A stretch of DNA of 64,000 nucleotides, taken from the NCBI GenBank assembly GCA_963575645.1, contig OY754470.1, forward strand, positions 27,386,501 through 27,450,500. Direction: 5' to 3'. A model generated the notes under the pieces. The model searched no databases. It was given only the letters and a program-made list of their open reading frames with translations, and was not told the origin of the DNA. Positions 23,829-36,055 of this stretch are shown here, piece after piece. Position 1 is the stretch's first letter; each line of letters begins with the position of its first letter. The DNA comes from Xanthostigma xanthostigma (Eukaryota > Arthropoda > Insecta > Raphidioptera > Raphidiidae). The translations under genes and the position numbers were made by a program.

Positions 23829-25038
23829 CATATACTTTTATTCTATTCTGAGCATAGGAATCAAATCGCAATCGAACCATTAGGGTGCAAACATATACGT
23901 CTGTATTTTTCTGCATCCCTTAAAATAGTTTTTTCTTAAATGCAATATCATTGCCAATCTAATATATGCACCAAATTAAATGCATCCTTCCATAAGTAAA
24001 TCCATGTCCGCAAGCTAGTGTTTTCATATAATTTGTAAGTTCGGTCTTGTCATACCGATTTCATTTGAGATTTTAATCTTTAATAAATAGTTAAATGTCA
24101 ATTTTGAAATAATTCCAAAAAAATTTTTGCTAATTTTGGGCCCAATTTTTTTTTTTGAATCCCTAAGAACTACAATTAAAATGATCCATTTTAAATAGGC
24201 ATTGTGAGGTGATAGATTTCAATATGTCACTGGCGTATCCAGGAGGGCAAAACAAACACGGGGGACCCGGCTTAAGAAAATTTCAATTTGCCCCCTCCTG
24301 GGCCAAAAGCTGGGTACGCTCGTCATAGAAAAAGACAAAGTTTTTGAAACAGAGATACTTTATTCAGATTGAATGCAAATACAGTGTAAACTCTTTATAA
24401 CGAAACTCAAGGGACCGAGCATTTTTTATCGTTATAGAGAGTTACCGTTATATAGAGTGAAGAAAGAAAAACAACCAAATTAACAATAATCTTCAATGTA
24501 CTGTATAATCTCGTTATAACGAATTTTAAGGGACCGAACATTTTTTTCGTTATAAAGAATTTTCGTTATATGGAGGGAAGAAAGAAAAATAACCAAATTT
24601 CACAAAATTAATTTATTCCAAACACATATACAAACACATATACCTATAGTTTGGCGTCATCAAGTGCTTGTTGAATAGATGGTGATGGTTCAGAATGGTC
24701 CTCTTTATGTCTGTAAACATTTGCTGACGCCTAAATATGAACATATTTCTTCGTAATAGAGAATGGCTGTTGCGTTATAAAGAGGGTATTAATGTATAGG
24801 TTTTAAGGTAAACCAACCAAATCGTAAAAATTTCGACGTTATAGGGAGTTTTTCGTTATAACGAAGGACGTTATAAAGAGTTTACACTGTATATCAACCA
24901 ATCCTATCATCGGAGAAATCAGGGAGTTACATCGAAGAAAGAGACGCAGATATATTTTCGATACGCTTTATTGCTTTCACTCACCGCAAATTGAGTAGAT
25001 AGACAATGATTCATATAGTAAATTATTAAATATATGAA
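23829..25038. repeat. Repeat block, inverted relative of 29813-30214
   Basis: Shares, inverted, AACCATTAGGGTGCAAACAT, GGCGTATCCAGGAGGGCAAA, the GGGGGACCCGGCTTAAG stretch, TTTATTCAGATTGAATGCAA and ACAATGATTCATATAGTAAA with 29813-30214. This copy is longer because a pogo-like MITE (24382-24889) is inserted and about 300 bp around 23925-24225 is extra. Confidence 0.7.
24382..24889. mobile_element. pogo-like MITE (CAGTGTAAACTC termini)
   Basis: 508 bp with TIR CAGTGTAAACTCTTTATAAC, flanked by TA. The related block 29813-30214 has the uninterrupted site, so insertion is directly supported. A second partial copy of the terminus lies inside at about 24505-24580 (GTATAATCTCGTTATAACGA). Confidence 0.85.
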
Positions 25039-25049
25039 GTTATCACAGC

Positions 25050-25980
25050 GCATGGAATGCGCCGGCTAGGTTCTTGTAAAGCACTGTGCACGAACAATTT
25101 CGCTTTTTGACTCACCTTTATATCCGGTTACAGAATTGACTTTTTCCAAATTTCGTACGTCTGGGTATATCGGTTTCCAACACACCAGTGTCCAAAATTT
25201 TTTACTGACTGATAGATTCATAACCATCTAGTCCTAGCCGGTGCTGGAAGCATTGACTCGAATGCATCAACCGATCGTTCGAAGACTACTCACGCGTAGT
25301 CGGTTCTGCGATGGCATATGATATAATGAAGTAAGATATATAACTATGATATAATATATGGGATATATAACTTTTACAAAATCATAAAATATGTAAAAAA
25401 TGACCAAATTTGATTAAAAAACAAGTAGGTTTGCCTGCTTTGCCGAAAAATAGAAGGGAAATCTAAGAGGGTGCTAAATTTTCATTTGGCAAGTTTTTTG
25501 TTCTACATTATAAATAAATGACTAAACTTTAGCTCATGTTATAAAAAATGGCCATAACAACTCAATAAATAAATTAATATAGTCATGGCTCACTCTGATA
25601 CTTTCATTTTGTCCCAATACTAAATTTCTTATGTACACCTTGCAGGTTTACATACTGTATATTATACATAACACGTATGTAGTATGTACCTGTCCCCACG
25701 TCCCGTCTATCCTATCCTCATCCTCAACGCCAGCACATATCGACGATCTGTGTTGCATATCTTCTGTGTAAATCTTCTTGTTCATGATCTGTTCAATGTT
25801 CTTCATGAGGATGCACGAAAGAAGCGCGTCCCACAGAAAATGGCTGTCCTTTTTGTGAGAACACCAAATGCATGTTTTGTGAGATCGTTTGCTGCTTTTT
25901 CCACGGCAAATGTAAATATATTTTCTGTGGGAAATTTCTTATTCTTTCTTTTGTTTTTTTAATTTTTTTTCTTCAAAATA
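25050..25980. other. Stretch with no recognised feature
   Basis: Intronic AT-rich sequence. The ORF at 25684-25962 has no family resemblance. Confidence 0.3.
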
Positions 25981-25989
25981 TTTACAATA

Positions 25990-26067
25990 CTAGCAGCCTG
26001 GTCCGGCTTTGACTGAATTTGTAGATTGTTTATTAAATACAGACATATCGAGTTGCCACAAACTTTT
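25990..26067 (-). mobile_element. Helitron 3'-end fragment
   Basis: CTAG at 25990-25993, followed on the plus strand by CAGCCTGGTCCGGCTTTG. On the minus strand this is the CAAAGCCGGACCAGGCTGCTAG-type terminus of lepidopteran Helitrons. The 5' end was not traced. Confidence 0.45.
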
Positions 26068-26700
26068 TGACGTGATAACGTCTTATAAATTGATGAATCA
26101 CGAATCTTATAAATTGATAAAACACCAGCTGCATGCACGAAAAAGTGTAACGTTCCTAAATCCTAACGTTCGTAACGCGTAACGCGTAACGTTCCGCCTG
26201 ACCCTGTGCGTGCTTTTTGCTAATTTCTCGCTCAATTTAAATCAGATCGGTTTGAAACCAGTCTTAAACGAAAGAGGAGAACATTTTACATAGATTTCGT
26301 ATAACAGAATTTGCCTAAACAGTTTTTTTATACAAATTTATATAAAAAAAATAGCTGTATAAATGCAATGTTGTCTAATGCATGGCGCGACGCGGTCGGT
26401 CGTCTTTGTTTGCCGTACATGGAAATTAGAAGATAACATATGTCTTGTCTTAACATGACATTAGTATTTTGTGAAATGCAACGCCTTCTAAGTTAAGTAT
26501 TGGAATAACTAATTATTATTAGAACATAATACTTTGACAGTTGCAAACGTCACTTTTGACATTTCTTATCATTCCGACACCAAGGATAAGCGGATTGAAA
26601 CCAAATTTTGGGAGGTTTAGGTTATGTATTACGGAATACGTTATCACGTAAAACTATCGTCCGTAAACCGACTTTACAGACAACCAATTTTTTTATACGT
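26068..26700. repeat. Dispersed repeat, inverted relative of 9630-10235
   Basis: Begins TTTTTGACGTGATAACGTCT and ends AGACAACCAATTTTTTTA. Both ends match the 9630-10235 family in reverse. Includes the AACGCGTAACGCGTAACGTT stutter near 26175. Confidence 0.55.
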
Positions 26701-27000
26701 TATATCTCCGTGTTTCCTCGGACATGCCCAAAAACAAAGAAGTATAACTTCTAACGAGCGTAAATAAGTATACCTACACGCACCCACTTTTTTAAAATTA
26801 CGCCGTACCTTGTTTAGAGTTTAACTGCATGCGAGAGTATTTTCTAGAAGAAGCCTTTGTCTGTCTGTATGTGAAATTGTAGCTCCAAACGAGTTACTCG
26901 GAAAAAATAAGCTTGAAAACAGCTAATAAAAAACAGTCACGGCTTAGTAGTTTATGAGCTTATCTACGACCAACAAACATACAAACTCCTTTTTACTATA

Positions 27001-27879
27001 CAGGGTGAGTCAGACCACCCGTATCAGTCGTTTTTTTCGAAAACGGTTAGTCGTAGAGGTTTGTGTCAAACATCTGTATTATAAAAGCCCTAATGAAGAA
27101 TCGAGTGGTGATATTTTTTTCCCCCGGAAAGGTCGGCTTCCCTGTTAGTTTGCTCCGGAATGTTCAGAACTCCGGAATGTTAAATGGCACGATAGGTCGA
27201 AAGTGGTATTGTTGAAAAGATATTTAAAAAATAAGCAAGTTTTGTAGGACATTTTTTTTTGTTACTGCCACCCCTGTTAAGTAATATTCGTTTCAAATTA
27301 TTAAATTACCATGTCAGAATAACATTCTTAATTTTAAAAGTCGACATTTAAAATCTAGTTACCTAATTAAACTATGTCACAATAAGTTTTCAATAATTGC
27401 AATTGTTTTTTTTTGTCGGAAAATACTTCCAGGTACTCATAACATATCTAGAAGAGCTCCGCAGTGTTTAGAAGTAAATTGAAGTCAGTTTGAGCATTTG
27501 TGACATTGTTTAATTAGGTAACTAGATTTTAAATGCCGACTTTTAAAATTAAGTTTGTTATTCTGACATGTTAATTTAATAATTTTAAACGAATATTACT
27601 TAACAGGGGTGGCAGTAACAAAAAAAAATGTCCTACAAAACTTGCTTATTTTTTAAAGATCTTTTCAACAATACCACTTTCGACCTATCGTGCCATTTAA
27701 TATTCCGGAGTTCTGAACATTCCGGAGCAAACTAACAGGGAAGCCGACCTTTCCGGGGGGGAAAAATATCACCATTCGATTCTTCATTAGGGCTTTTATA
27801 ATACAGATTTTTGACACAATTCTCTACGACGAACCGTTTTCGAAAAAAACGACTGATACGGGTGGTCTGACTCACCCTG
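27001..27879. mobile_element. Fold-back element with ~383-bp arms
   Basis: 879 bp: CAGGGTGAGTCAGACCACCC at the left and its complement ending at 27879, flanked by TA. The two arms (about 27001-27385 and 27497-27879) are highly similar over their full length around a spacer of about 110 bp. Tc1/mariner-like duplication; no transposase seen. Confidence 0.85.
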
Positions 27880-28126
27880 TATAATACTTAGCTTCCTGGA
27901 CCGGATTTGTAGATTGCCTATTAAAAACAGATATATTACGCTGCAGCGGACTTTCTTATAGAATAAGAGCCATATTAGTCCTGTGTTGTTTATTCTATAT
28001 GGTTAACTATTTATGTTAATTATTGTCTTGCTTTAACATCCAACAGATGACGCTGTATTCAATAAATAGCGTTCCTGTTGCTGTAAAATATTTAGTATAG
28101 CGTCTGTTGCTTTAACTTCCAAAAAC

Positions 28127-28789
28127 GGTACCCGTCCAAATAGCCCGTGACAAAATAGCCCCGACAAAACAGCCTCGACAAAACAGCTCGTGACAAAATA
28201 GCCCCGACAAAATAGCTCGTGACAAAATAGCCTCGGCAAAATTTATTTATTCATATTTGTTATATGATATTAAAAACCGTTAAAGGGATTTTAGAAAATA
28301 CATTTTATTATAATTATAATGATTTTTTAAATAACATTATTTCAATTTAATTTAGTTTATAATTATACCTACTTGACTTGTATTTGACCATATTTGGTGT
28401 AACCAATACAAATAATAATTAGAAATAGAAATATTAGAAATATTTATTTATTTGTTCCCAAACATTCAACAAAAAATACATTAATTCTGTATATTGAAAA
28501 TGGGAACTATAGGTGCATCCCAATTATTTATTATTATTATTATAGCCTAATTACATTTCAAGGTTATGTGAAATGCCACGTAGAAAATAATTTACCTGAA
28601 CTCAATTCTTTATTCGATATTTCTACCTGTTTATATAAATTTTAAATTTAAGTCGGGGCTATTTTGTCAGGGCTGTTTTGTCGGGCCTGTTTTGTCGGGG
28701 CTATTTTGACACGGGCTGTTTTGTCGGGGCTGTTTTGTTGGGGCTGTTTTGTTGGGGCTGTTTTGTCGGGGCTATTTTGACGGGTCACG
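28127..28789. mobile_element. Fold-back element with 15-nt sub-repeat termini and 9-bp duplication
   Basis: 663 bp. The left end (28127-28240) and right end (28651-28789) are inverted and each is made of tandem variants of a 15-nt unit close to GGGGCTGTTTTGTCG. Both sides carry TCCAAAAAC (28118-28126, 28790-28798), a 9-bp target duplication. Removing the element restores a Helitron-type CTTTAAC...CCAA..CAGAT.G.. sequence also seen at 28033-28060. The interior is AT-rich and non-coding. A 9-bp duplication fits Mutator-like elements, but the class is not proven. Confidence 0.8.
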
Positions 28790-28857
28790 TCCAAAAACAG
28801 ATAGCTCTGTTTTTCAAAAAAGCATATCTTTACCTGTCACATGTGTGGATCCTATAT

Positions 28858-29095
28858 AATCTATACCAATATTAAGAAAGAGTGCATTTTGTGTATCGTG
28901 TGTATGCGGAGGAAAATCTCCGGAGCTACTGTACCAATTTGAAAAATTACTTCAACATTATTTAGAATGAGCCTTCAGGATGGACATAATTATCGCGTTA
29001 AAATAAAAGCACTTTTCGTGGAGACCAATTTTGCAACGTAAGTCGACGGAAAAAGCGGTGGTAATCTACAAATTCGGGCGAAGCCGGACCGAACT
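28858..29095 (+). mobile_element. Short Helitron-like element
   Basis: Starts TCTATACCAATATTAAGAAA, has the typical GGAGGAAAATCTCCGGAGCT and ends GGGCGAAGCCGGACCGAACTACT (a variant of CTAGT). Confidence 0.55.
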
Positions 29096-29812
29096 ACTTT
29101 TAGGTATTTGAATGCAACGTTGTGTCAAAATTTCAAAGCAATCGGAGATTTAAGATTTTGAACAAACGAACATTTTTGTTTATATAGCTTATAGATCTAA
29201 TAGATAAGAATATTTCGTAAACTGTATTCAAAACACTGAAATCACGGATAGACGCGCTGACGACCTAGCGTCTATAACAATCTATCTTGAATTTACGATA
29301 CGGCGCTGATTTGAATCGAATTTCAATCAGTCGACGTGGACTAGACACAGACAGTTTTAGAGTACCCACCCATAGTCAATTGTAGTAACATAAACAATAA
29401 GAAATACATAGAATGCATTTTTGTGACATGAAATTCGGGAAGAACTGCATCTGTTTTGTGACACAGTTCGAACATTACGTCTTTGGAGACTATAGACTGT
29501 GTGTGTATGCCGTATGCATTACAACGAGGCGTCTGCATATTGCAGAAATGTTTGCGGAACGATTTATATAGTACCTGTGCAAGTAAATCGATTCAACGCC
29601 ATTGTCTTTATCTCCTCTGATCCTTGTTCGACTGAAAAATAATAATATTAGTTTATATAGAAGATGTCGGGATTCTTCTCTCTTGTTTTATGTACAGTGT
29701 ACATCAAAATGACTATTTCCACTAATATCTGCCTTTATATTAACCGTTTCACAGTCATCCATCATTCAGAAACTACGCTCAACAAAAATCATCGAATACT
29801 TTGGTGCGGTCA

Positions 29813-30214
29813 TTTCATATATTTAATAATTTACTATATGAATCATTGTCTATCTACTCAATTTGTGGTGTGTGAAAGCAATAAAGCGTATCGAAAATAT
29901 ATCTTCGTCTCTTTCTTCGATGTTAATCCCTGATTTCTCCGATGATAGGATTGGTTGATGTAATTGCATTCAATCTGAATAAAGTATCTCTGTTTCAAAA
30001 ACAATGTCTTTTTCTATGACGTTAACATGAGCGTACCCCGCTTTTGGCCCAGGAGGGGGCAAATTAGAAATTTCTTAAGCCGGGTCCCCCGTGCTTGTTT
30101 TGCCCTCCTGGATACGCCAGTGCTTACGGCTTAAAAAAAGACAGACGTTTATGTTTGCACCCTAATGGTTTTATTGCGATTTTATTCCTATGCTCAGTAT
30201 ATAGAATAAAAGTA
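29813..30214. repeat. Repeat block, inverted relative of 23829-25038
   Basis: Carries the empty version (TGTAATTGCATTCAATCTG) of the site occupied by the pogo-like MITE in the other copy. Confidence 0.7.
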
Positions 30215-30566
30215 TATGGGTAATTTTGTGAACCCAGCTTAATGAATTGTTTTTAGGGTTTTGTAGGGTGGTCGCCAGAAACGGTCGCGGGCTCCCTTAT
30301 AAAGTAAAATCATTATAAAAAGAAAATACGAGTCGATACTGACCTCAGAAGTCTTTGACAAATGATGTTCTTAAAAAATACAAACTACTAAATGTGTCTT
30401 TTTTGATAAAGAAATATTCGCCTGTTTAGATATTTTATTACAAGTTTTTCTTTTCTTTAACTTGCCATGTTTGTCAGTCAGTAAATAATTCAGTTTGGGT
30501 CAATACTTCCAATTAAAATTTAGGCTAAATTTAATTAAGTTACAGAAGTTTTGAAATTTTGCACAC

Positions 30567-30745
30567 ATGTATAAGTCAGGTGCCAACGTAAATCCAATAT
30601 GGCGGACGCCACAATATGGTGGCGTACTTCTCTTTACAATTTTCTTGACATTAATATCAAATGAAACAGTTTGTTGGATGAAATATGGTAACCTATGTGA
30701 CGTTATTAAAACTCAATATGGCGGACGCCATATACCTGATCGATT
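30567..30745 (+). repeat. Short repeats of AATATGGCGGACGCCA
   Basis: AATATGGCGGACGCCA occurs at about 30596 and 30715, each followed within the block by GATCG/GAAATTTTGTACAC-like text. Likely part of a degenerate repeat. The ORF across it is not convincing. Confidence 0.3.
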
Positions 30746-30872
30746 TGAAATTTTGTACACGATGTATTCCGGATGACATTACATGTTTGACTGATCAATT
30801 AATTGTTATAAATTAGGTAATGTTTTAAGAGTAAAAATATGGAAAGACTGAAAAAACGAAATAAAATATTAG

Positions 30873-31075
30873 TAAAAAAAAACTTTTTTAAGACAATTAA
30901 CTTATTGAAATGTTCTGTAAAGAAAAAAAATAATTTCGAATAATTTACGCTCATAATATAAAAGCGTGGGTTGTAAAATCTGTGATAGTTCACAACGCAC
31001 GCTTTTATATTATGAACATAAATTATTTTTTAGTGCATTTCAGTAAATGCTTGTCTTAAAAGAATTTTTTTTATC
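30873..31075. repeat. Short fold-back repeat
   Basis: Arms around TCATAATATAAAAGCGTG and CACGCTTTTATATTATGA, extending outward through AAATAATTT and AAGACAA/TTGTCTT, with a loop of about 25 nt near 30985. Confidence 0.6.
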
Positions 31076-31266
31076 TCGCCATTAAAATTTGTTCAGAACT
31101 TACAATAGCTCACATGTCAGACCAGGGAGACAGATGTCTCATATCGGTTATATGAACGATGTCATACGTACACATGTACAGTTCTTTTATCGACTTGTGC
31201 ATTTTGTGCAAGTGCAATTGGGTGGCAAAAAAATGGTTAACAATTTTCTAAATCTCGAGTCATTTA

Positions 31267-31497
31267 AGACCGTTGTACAAGAGGCTGTTTTTTCTGCTGG
31301 CTGTCGCGCTTGGTTCGAATATAACAATGACGTCACTGCGGCAGGCTTGTGTACAGGGTTACAAAATGAATTTCAAAATTAGAACCGGGGCTATTTTTCG
31401 TGCAAGAACCAATCAGAAAACAGTATCTTGTCACGTGGGCGAACACATAAAAGCCATCACGAAACTCAGCGCCACAGAACGCTAAAAATCTAGCAAG
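31267..31497 (+). mobile_element. Diverged partial copy of the AGGCCGCTG MITE
   Basis: Begins AAGACCGTTGTACAAGAGGC and shares AATTAGAACCGGGGCTATTT and GCAAGAACCAATCAGAAAAC with 31506-31938, but lacks a right terminus. Confidence 0.55.
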
Positions 31498-31505
31498 GAG
31501 TCTAA

Positions 31506-31938
31506 AGGCCGCTGCACACGAGGTTGGAAACACTGCTTGGACTTCTGCTGCCCGGCAGGCTGGGTACGAGGATGAAAATGACATCACTGCGGGGTCGCCT
31601 GCTGGCACACATGATAGATTTTAAAATTAGAATAGGGGATATTTTTCTTGCAAGAACCAATCAAGAAACAGTATCTGGTCACGTAGGCGACATGAATAAA
31701 TGCCCACAAAACAACATGATGTCATTCTGCTCAGAGTCAAACAACAGACACGTTTTGTTCTGTGTTTATATTTGAACTGTCACTGCGCGCGCACCAGATC
31801 CATCCCTAATACAAGCTTGAAAAGACGTCTCGTGTGAAGCGAGCACATAGGAACAATTAAGAAAATCAGCGCTAGAAAACTAGTTGTCAAATCTAGCAAG
31901 GAATCTAGTCGAAAATCCAGCCTCGTGTGCAGCGACCT
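31506..31938. mobile_element. PIF/Harbinger-like MITE, longer member
   Basis: 433 bp. Starts AGGCCGCTGCACACGAGG and ends CCTCGTGTGCAGCGACCT, with TAA before and TGA after (a decayed duplication). It lies just after a partial sister copy and belongs to the family of 1328-1530. Confidence 0.75.
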
Positions 31939-32354
31939 TGAGATAAGAAATAAGTTAAATAAATTAATTATGTACTTATATAGGAGTATTCATAGCATTT
32001 ATAAGAGATGTTAAAAAAATAATGAGATTTATGCAGGAGAGCATTATAATTATATAATAGTTTGAATTGTCATGTTAAATTTTCTTTATATTGCTTAAGT
32101 TAACTACCGGTAAATAAGCAATCAATTTAACACGTAATAAATCATTTGTATTGTTCCGATGACATAATTTTTGTCTGACCGAATCATATCAACATTCTTG
32201 AAATTATATTAAAAAGCAAAATTTATTTAAGTGAAACTTCTTATGCGGTGCATAAGTTTGTAGGGTATAACAACAAGAATTACTATTTTATTAAAAAAAA
32301 AAAGCAATTACAATTAATAAAAGTCACAATGCAAACAACAATGCTCTTTTAGGA

Positions 32355-32771
32355 CAGCGCTGGGCAACCTATGACTTTTGAAGCAGCGCTGGGCAACCTC
32401 GGCTCTTTGAGCTCCTAGGAGCTCTCCGGGTAGGTCCCATAAGCGAGAGTAAAAGTGAGTGAGAGAGGTAGATAAATTTCATATCTGAAAACTATACTTG
32501 TCTCACTTGGGGTCGCAATTTTACTTGTGCATAACGAACAATCGAGACCCTTGGAACAATAGAGATTATGCTGGTCGCTCTTCAGAAGTCATATGTTGCC
32601 CAGCGCTGTTCTGAAGAGCGATCCTCTACTGTTCGAAGAGTCTCCACTGTTCGTTAGACCCAGGTACATTTACGAAAAGTTATGTACCTGTCTCACTCAC
32701 TCTTATACTAGCTTATGGGAGCTACCTGGAGAGCTCCCAGGACCTCAGAAATCCGAGATTGCCCAGCGCTG
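32355..32771. mobile_element. hAT-like CAGCGCTGGGCA elements, composite
   Basis: CAGCGCTGGGCAACCT occurs at 32355 and 32384; complementary ends occur near 32612 and at 32771. At least two copies overlap or are nested. Near-matching TTTTGAA lies on both outer sides of 32384-32771. Same family as 37008-37427. Confidence 0.6.
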
Positions 32772-32809
32772 ATTTTGAAATTACAGGTTACAGGTTACAG
32801 TTATTAAAA

Positions 32810-33062
32810 AAAAATGGTTGTCTGTAAATTCGGTTTACGGACGATAGTTTTACGTGAACGTCATAAAGAAACATTGATGAACTCTCTGACGTCACGCGAG
32901 AAGAGAGAGAAATGCGTACAAGCCGACGCTTGGGCCGATCGTGCCTCTCTATCGCTTATACCGCGCTCTCGCTTGCACGCTCAGGCTCAGGCGGAATGTG
33001 ACACTCTTTCGTGCGTGTAGTCGGTGTTTCATCAATTTATAAGACGTTATCACGTCAAAAAA
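32810..33062 (+). mobile_element. Short complete member of the 9630/26068 repeat family
   Basis: Runs from AATGGTTGTCTGTAAATTCG to AGACGTTATCACGTCAAAAA in about 253 bp, the shortest copy with both ends. It suggests the minimal unit; non-coding. Confidence 0.55.
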
Positions 33063-33651
33063 AAAACAAATATATAGTGCATAATATAATTATATAATAT
33101 ATTTATTCAAAATAGGTTGTGGCTTAAAGATTATTGTCAAAAAACCTAAATTTTTAAGAGATTATATAATAATTAAAATAAACATTCATTAAAATAATTA
33201 TCAGAACCAGCCCTGACATTCGATAATAAATATATCTTGAAAGATTATTATTTGTTTTCTGACCGCCTGATGCAATACATGACGTGTAAAATACACTGAA
33301 GTTTTATATTCTACTCGATGTAAATATCCTGTATGAAGCAATAAAAATACATAATTCAGAATCTAATAGAATAAAGTGCAGTAAATTGAAAAATGTATTC
33401 AATCAATCAAGAAAGATAAAAATATGTCGTATGCATTTGGATCTGTAAATATTTTATACCTACTAAAAAACCAAAATTGAAAGTTGTCAGAATGTGCAGT
33501 ATTATTGCGGGAAACATGAGATAATACTATTACGGTCTAGTCTAGACTAATTAATGTGCTCCAATAAGTGAAGCAAAGATAAGCTCGTGTACTAGGGTAG
33601 TTCAAAAATAAATGTTAGTTAAAAATTATAGCACTCCACTTATTTCTTAAC

Positions 33652-33915
33652 ACATCCCCGGATCTAGGGGCAAACCGGGGCACTCGCACCGGGTGGCACT
33701 TTCAGGGGACGCCAAAATATGGTTGAAAACCACACCCAATCTGTCCTTTTTCCGATTTACTCAGTCTGCTTGTTTTCTGACGGTTTTACGTCCAATGTTA
33801 TGGCACCCTTACAAATTTATGCCAAAGTACGCCATAACATTATAAATAAAAATTTAGAAAGAGGGGCACCATTATCAATTTTCTGCCCCGGTTCGAAAAA
33901 ATCGTAGATCCGGGG
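33652..33915. mobile_element. Small hAT-like element
   Basis: Ends CATCCCCGGATCTA and TAGATCCGGGGCTG are inverted, with GGGGCA/TGCCCC inside each. I could not match an 8-bp duplication. Confidence 0.5.
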
Positions 33916-34066
33916 CTGTCTGAGCCTTACCTACAGCTATCCTCAACGACTCTTAACTTTCGAAATATGTTTAATGTTTTTCTTATAAATACATAGTAGG
34001 TATACAAAAATCCTTTTATAACATTTATGCCAGGTTGCAGACACTAGAGGGAATTTATTATCAAAA

Positions 34067-34690
34067 ATCACTTTTCAAAAATTTTACAATTTCTTTCCGT
34101 TTTGAGGTCCCCCGAATCCAAAAAAAACATGTTTTTGAAAAAACTCTGTGCGTCTGTTAGTCTCTTTGTCTGTTTGTCTGTTAGTCTGTTTGTTTGTGAA
34201 CACGATACAGGTCAAACGGATGAGCGGATTGAAACCAAATTTTGGGAGGATATTTGGTATGCAAATACGAAGAGATCTATTGTTTTTGGGGAAAATTGGC
34301 GCATGCGCAGAAGAGATATATGCTAAAACGGTGTTTTTTATTAAATAATGGTATACTTTTCATAACGGCTTATTATTCTATTTATTTTTTCAAGAAAGTT
34401 TTGTTAAAAATGTTTTTCTAAACTTTATAGTTTAGGAAGAAAATAAAAAAAAATTAGCCGCTCTTTTGTTTTATGGATCTGTCAGAAATAAACTAGTTCG
34501 GCATGCTTTGATTAATTTTTACATGACGTGGAACAATATTATGTAGGTAATCATGGCAACGAACAGCAAATATTATATTGAATACTAGCCATTACCCGCG
34601 TCACCTCACACGATATAAGAAATTTTATTTTCTTTATTATAATCAAATGTCAACATTTTTGGTCCCGTCGCCCAATTGACTGGAATTTTA
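34067..34690 (+). repeat. Dispersed repeat, sister of 10380-10990
   Basis: Same ordered blocks as 10380-10990, including a TCTGTTTGTCTG stutter (34150-34196) and the Helitron-like CTAG at 34585-34588. Two overlapping short ORFs across it are not coding. Confidence 0.5.
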
Positions 34691-35246
34691 TCTTAGCATT
34701 GAGTCTCTGTCAATTTATTTTGAGTTTGGTCATTTTAAAATCAGAATCATTAATCATGAGTGGGCAAGGTTAACGCCGGATATAACAGCTAGCTAATTAT
34801 CAAAAAAGAACACTAATGGCCTTAGTTGTCGAGCATCTATAATCTACAATTTATAAAGACGGTGTCTTTTTTTATAGTAGTCCAGACGGCTACCGTGAAA
34901 TATTGGACCAATAAACATATTACTCTGTTAGATGTTCAGCCGCTGTTCAATATTTGACGCGTTCATACCTAAGCACTCATGGCGAATACAAAAAGCCTTG
35001 TTTTGTGGATTTTTCTGATGTATCAATGCAGCGGGCACGTTTTCTTTCTACAGATTACCGTATTTCAAGGAATGCTTTTATACATCACTGGCAAACATTT
35101 TCATACACTATAAAATTCAACCTGAAAAATATTATAGCTTACGAACGCTCGACAATTAAAGTCATTAGCGTCTGCAATATTTGTAATTTGTACCTGGTTA
35201 TGGAATAAACTTGTAGTTTAAAACTAGGGTTTTTATTTTTACAGTA

Positions 35247-36055
35247 AATAATAATAATAATTTATTCCCACAAAAAAATGTTCATATACAATTTACTTAT
35301 CTAGTTACATTATGGAATTAACCTATCCAACTTGGCAGAGCCAGTGCTAGGATAGGTTAATAACTAATAGGTAATCTATAATAGGTAATTGTGTAGTGTG
35401 TAGTCGTACGTGTGCGAGGGTGTGTTTGTGTGTGCCTGAGTGCAAATGTAGGGGAGGGGGGTGTATTTGTATGTGGTTGTCTCTATTTCGATGAGTGTAG
35501 ATATACGGAAAGAAAATAAATAAATAATTAAAAGAATTATAGTGACGATAAAAATAACGAAAAAGATAAATTAGAATTTAGAAGTAAGTAGCGGGAAGAA
35601 AGAAGCGGCAATCGAGAAGCAATGAGAGTCTATCATATTCTCAGATGAGAGCATGATAGGCTCTCCTTGCTTCATCGGTTACTAACCATTTGGTCAAACA
35701 TCTGTTAATATCATGTTTTACAGATTTGATATCGCTGAGAATGAGAGTATATATTTTTGGAGCTAGGTAGGTTATATGTCTCTGGCCAAAGGTCTTCGAC
35801 ATTTTCGGTGGTTGCTCATACTTTTGAATTTGAGATCTAGTATCATGAGGATGGGATAACGGATTTTGTAAAGATAGAGTTCGGTGGTATAGGTTTAACA
35901 TGGATTTTATGTATAGCTGTGAGATATCTAGAACTCGTCTTTGCGCAACTGTGCTGTCGGAAACATTGGATTTTTTCTAGATATGACTCTTAGGATCAGT
36001 TTTTGAGCGTTTTTTATCGGTACTAGGTTCGTTCTATAAGCACCACCCTATGCTG
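35247..36055 (-). mobile_element. CR1/Kiri-like LINE, 3' fragment
   Basis: Minus strand. It keeps the C-terminal end of the reverse-transcriptase protein: YRTNLVPIKNAQKLILRVIS near 36030-35960, then, after frame breaks, LSHPHDTRSQIQKYEQPP and KTFGQRHITYLAPKIY (35901-35641). An NTR-like box followed by LG/FGQR..YLAPK is the usual end of CR1/Jockey-like ORF2. The 3' UTR has a strong hairpin (35319-35359) and ends in an (AAT)n tail (35247-35264, plus-strand reading). 5'-truncated. A sister copy is 55550-56287. Confidence 0.75.
35319..35359 (-). other. LINE 3'-UTR hairpin
   Basis: TAACCTATCC and GGATAGGTTA pair around CAACTTGGCAGAGCCAGTGC-type text. The same hairpin is at 55632-55672, and a variant with changed stem bases is at 52154-52193. 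Confidence 0.6.
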
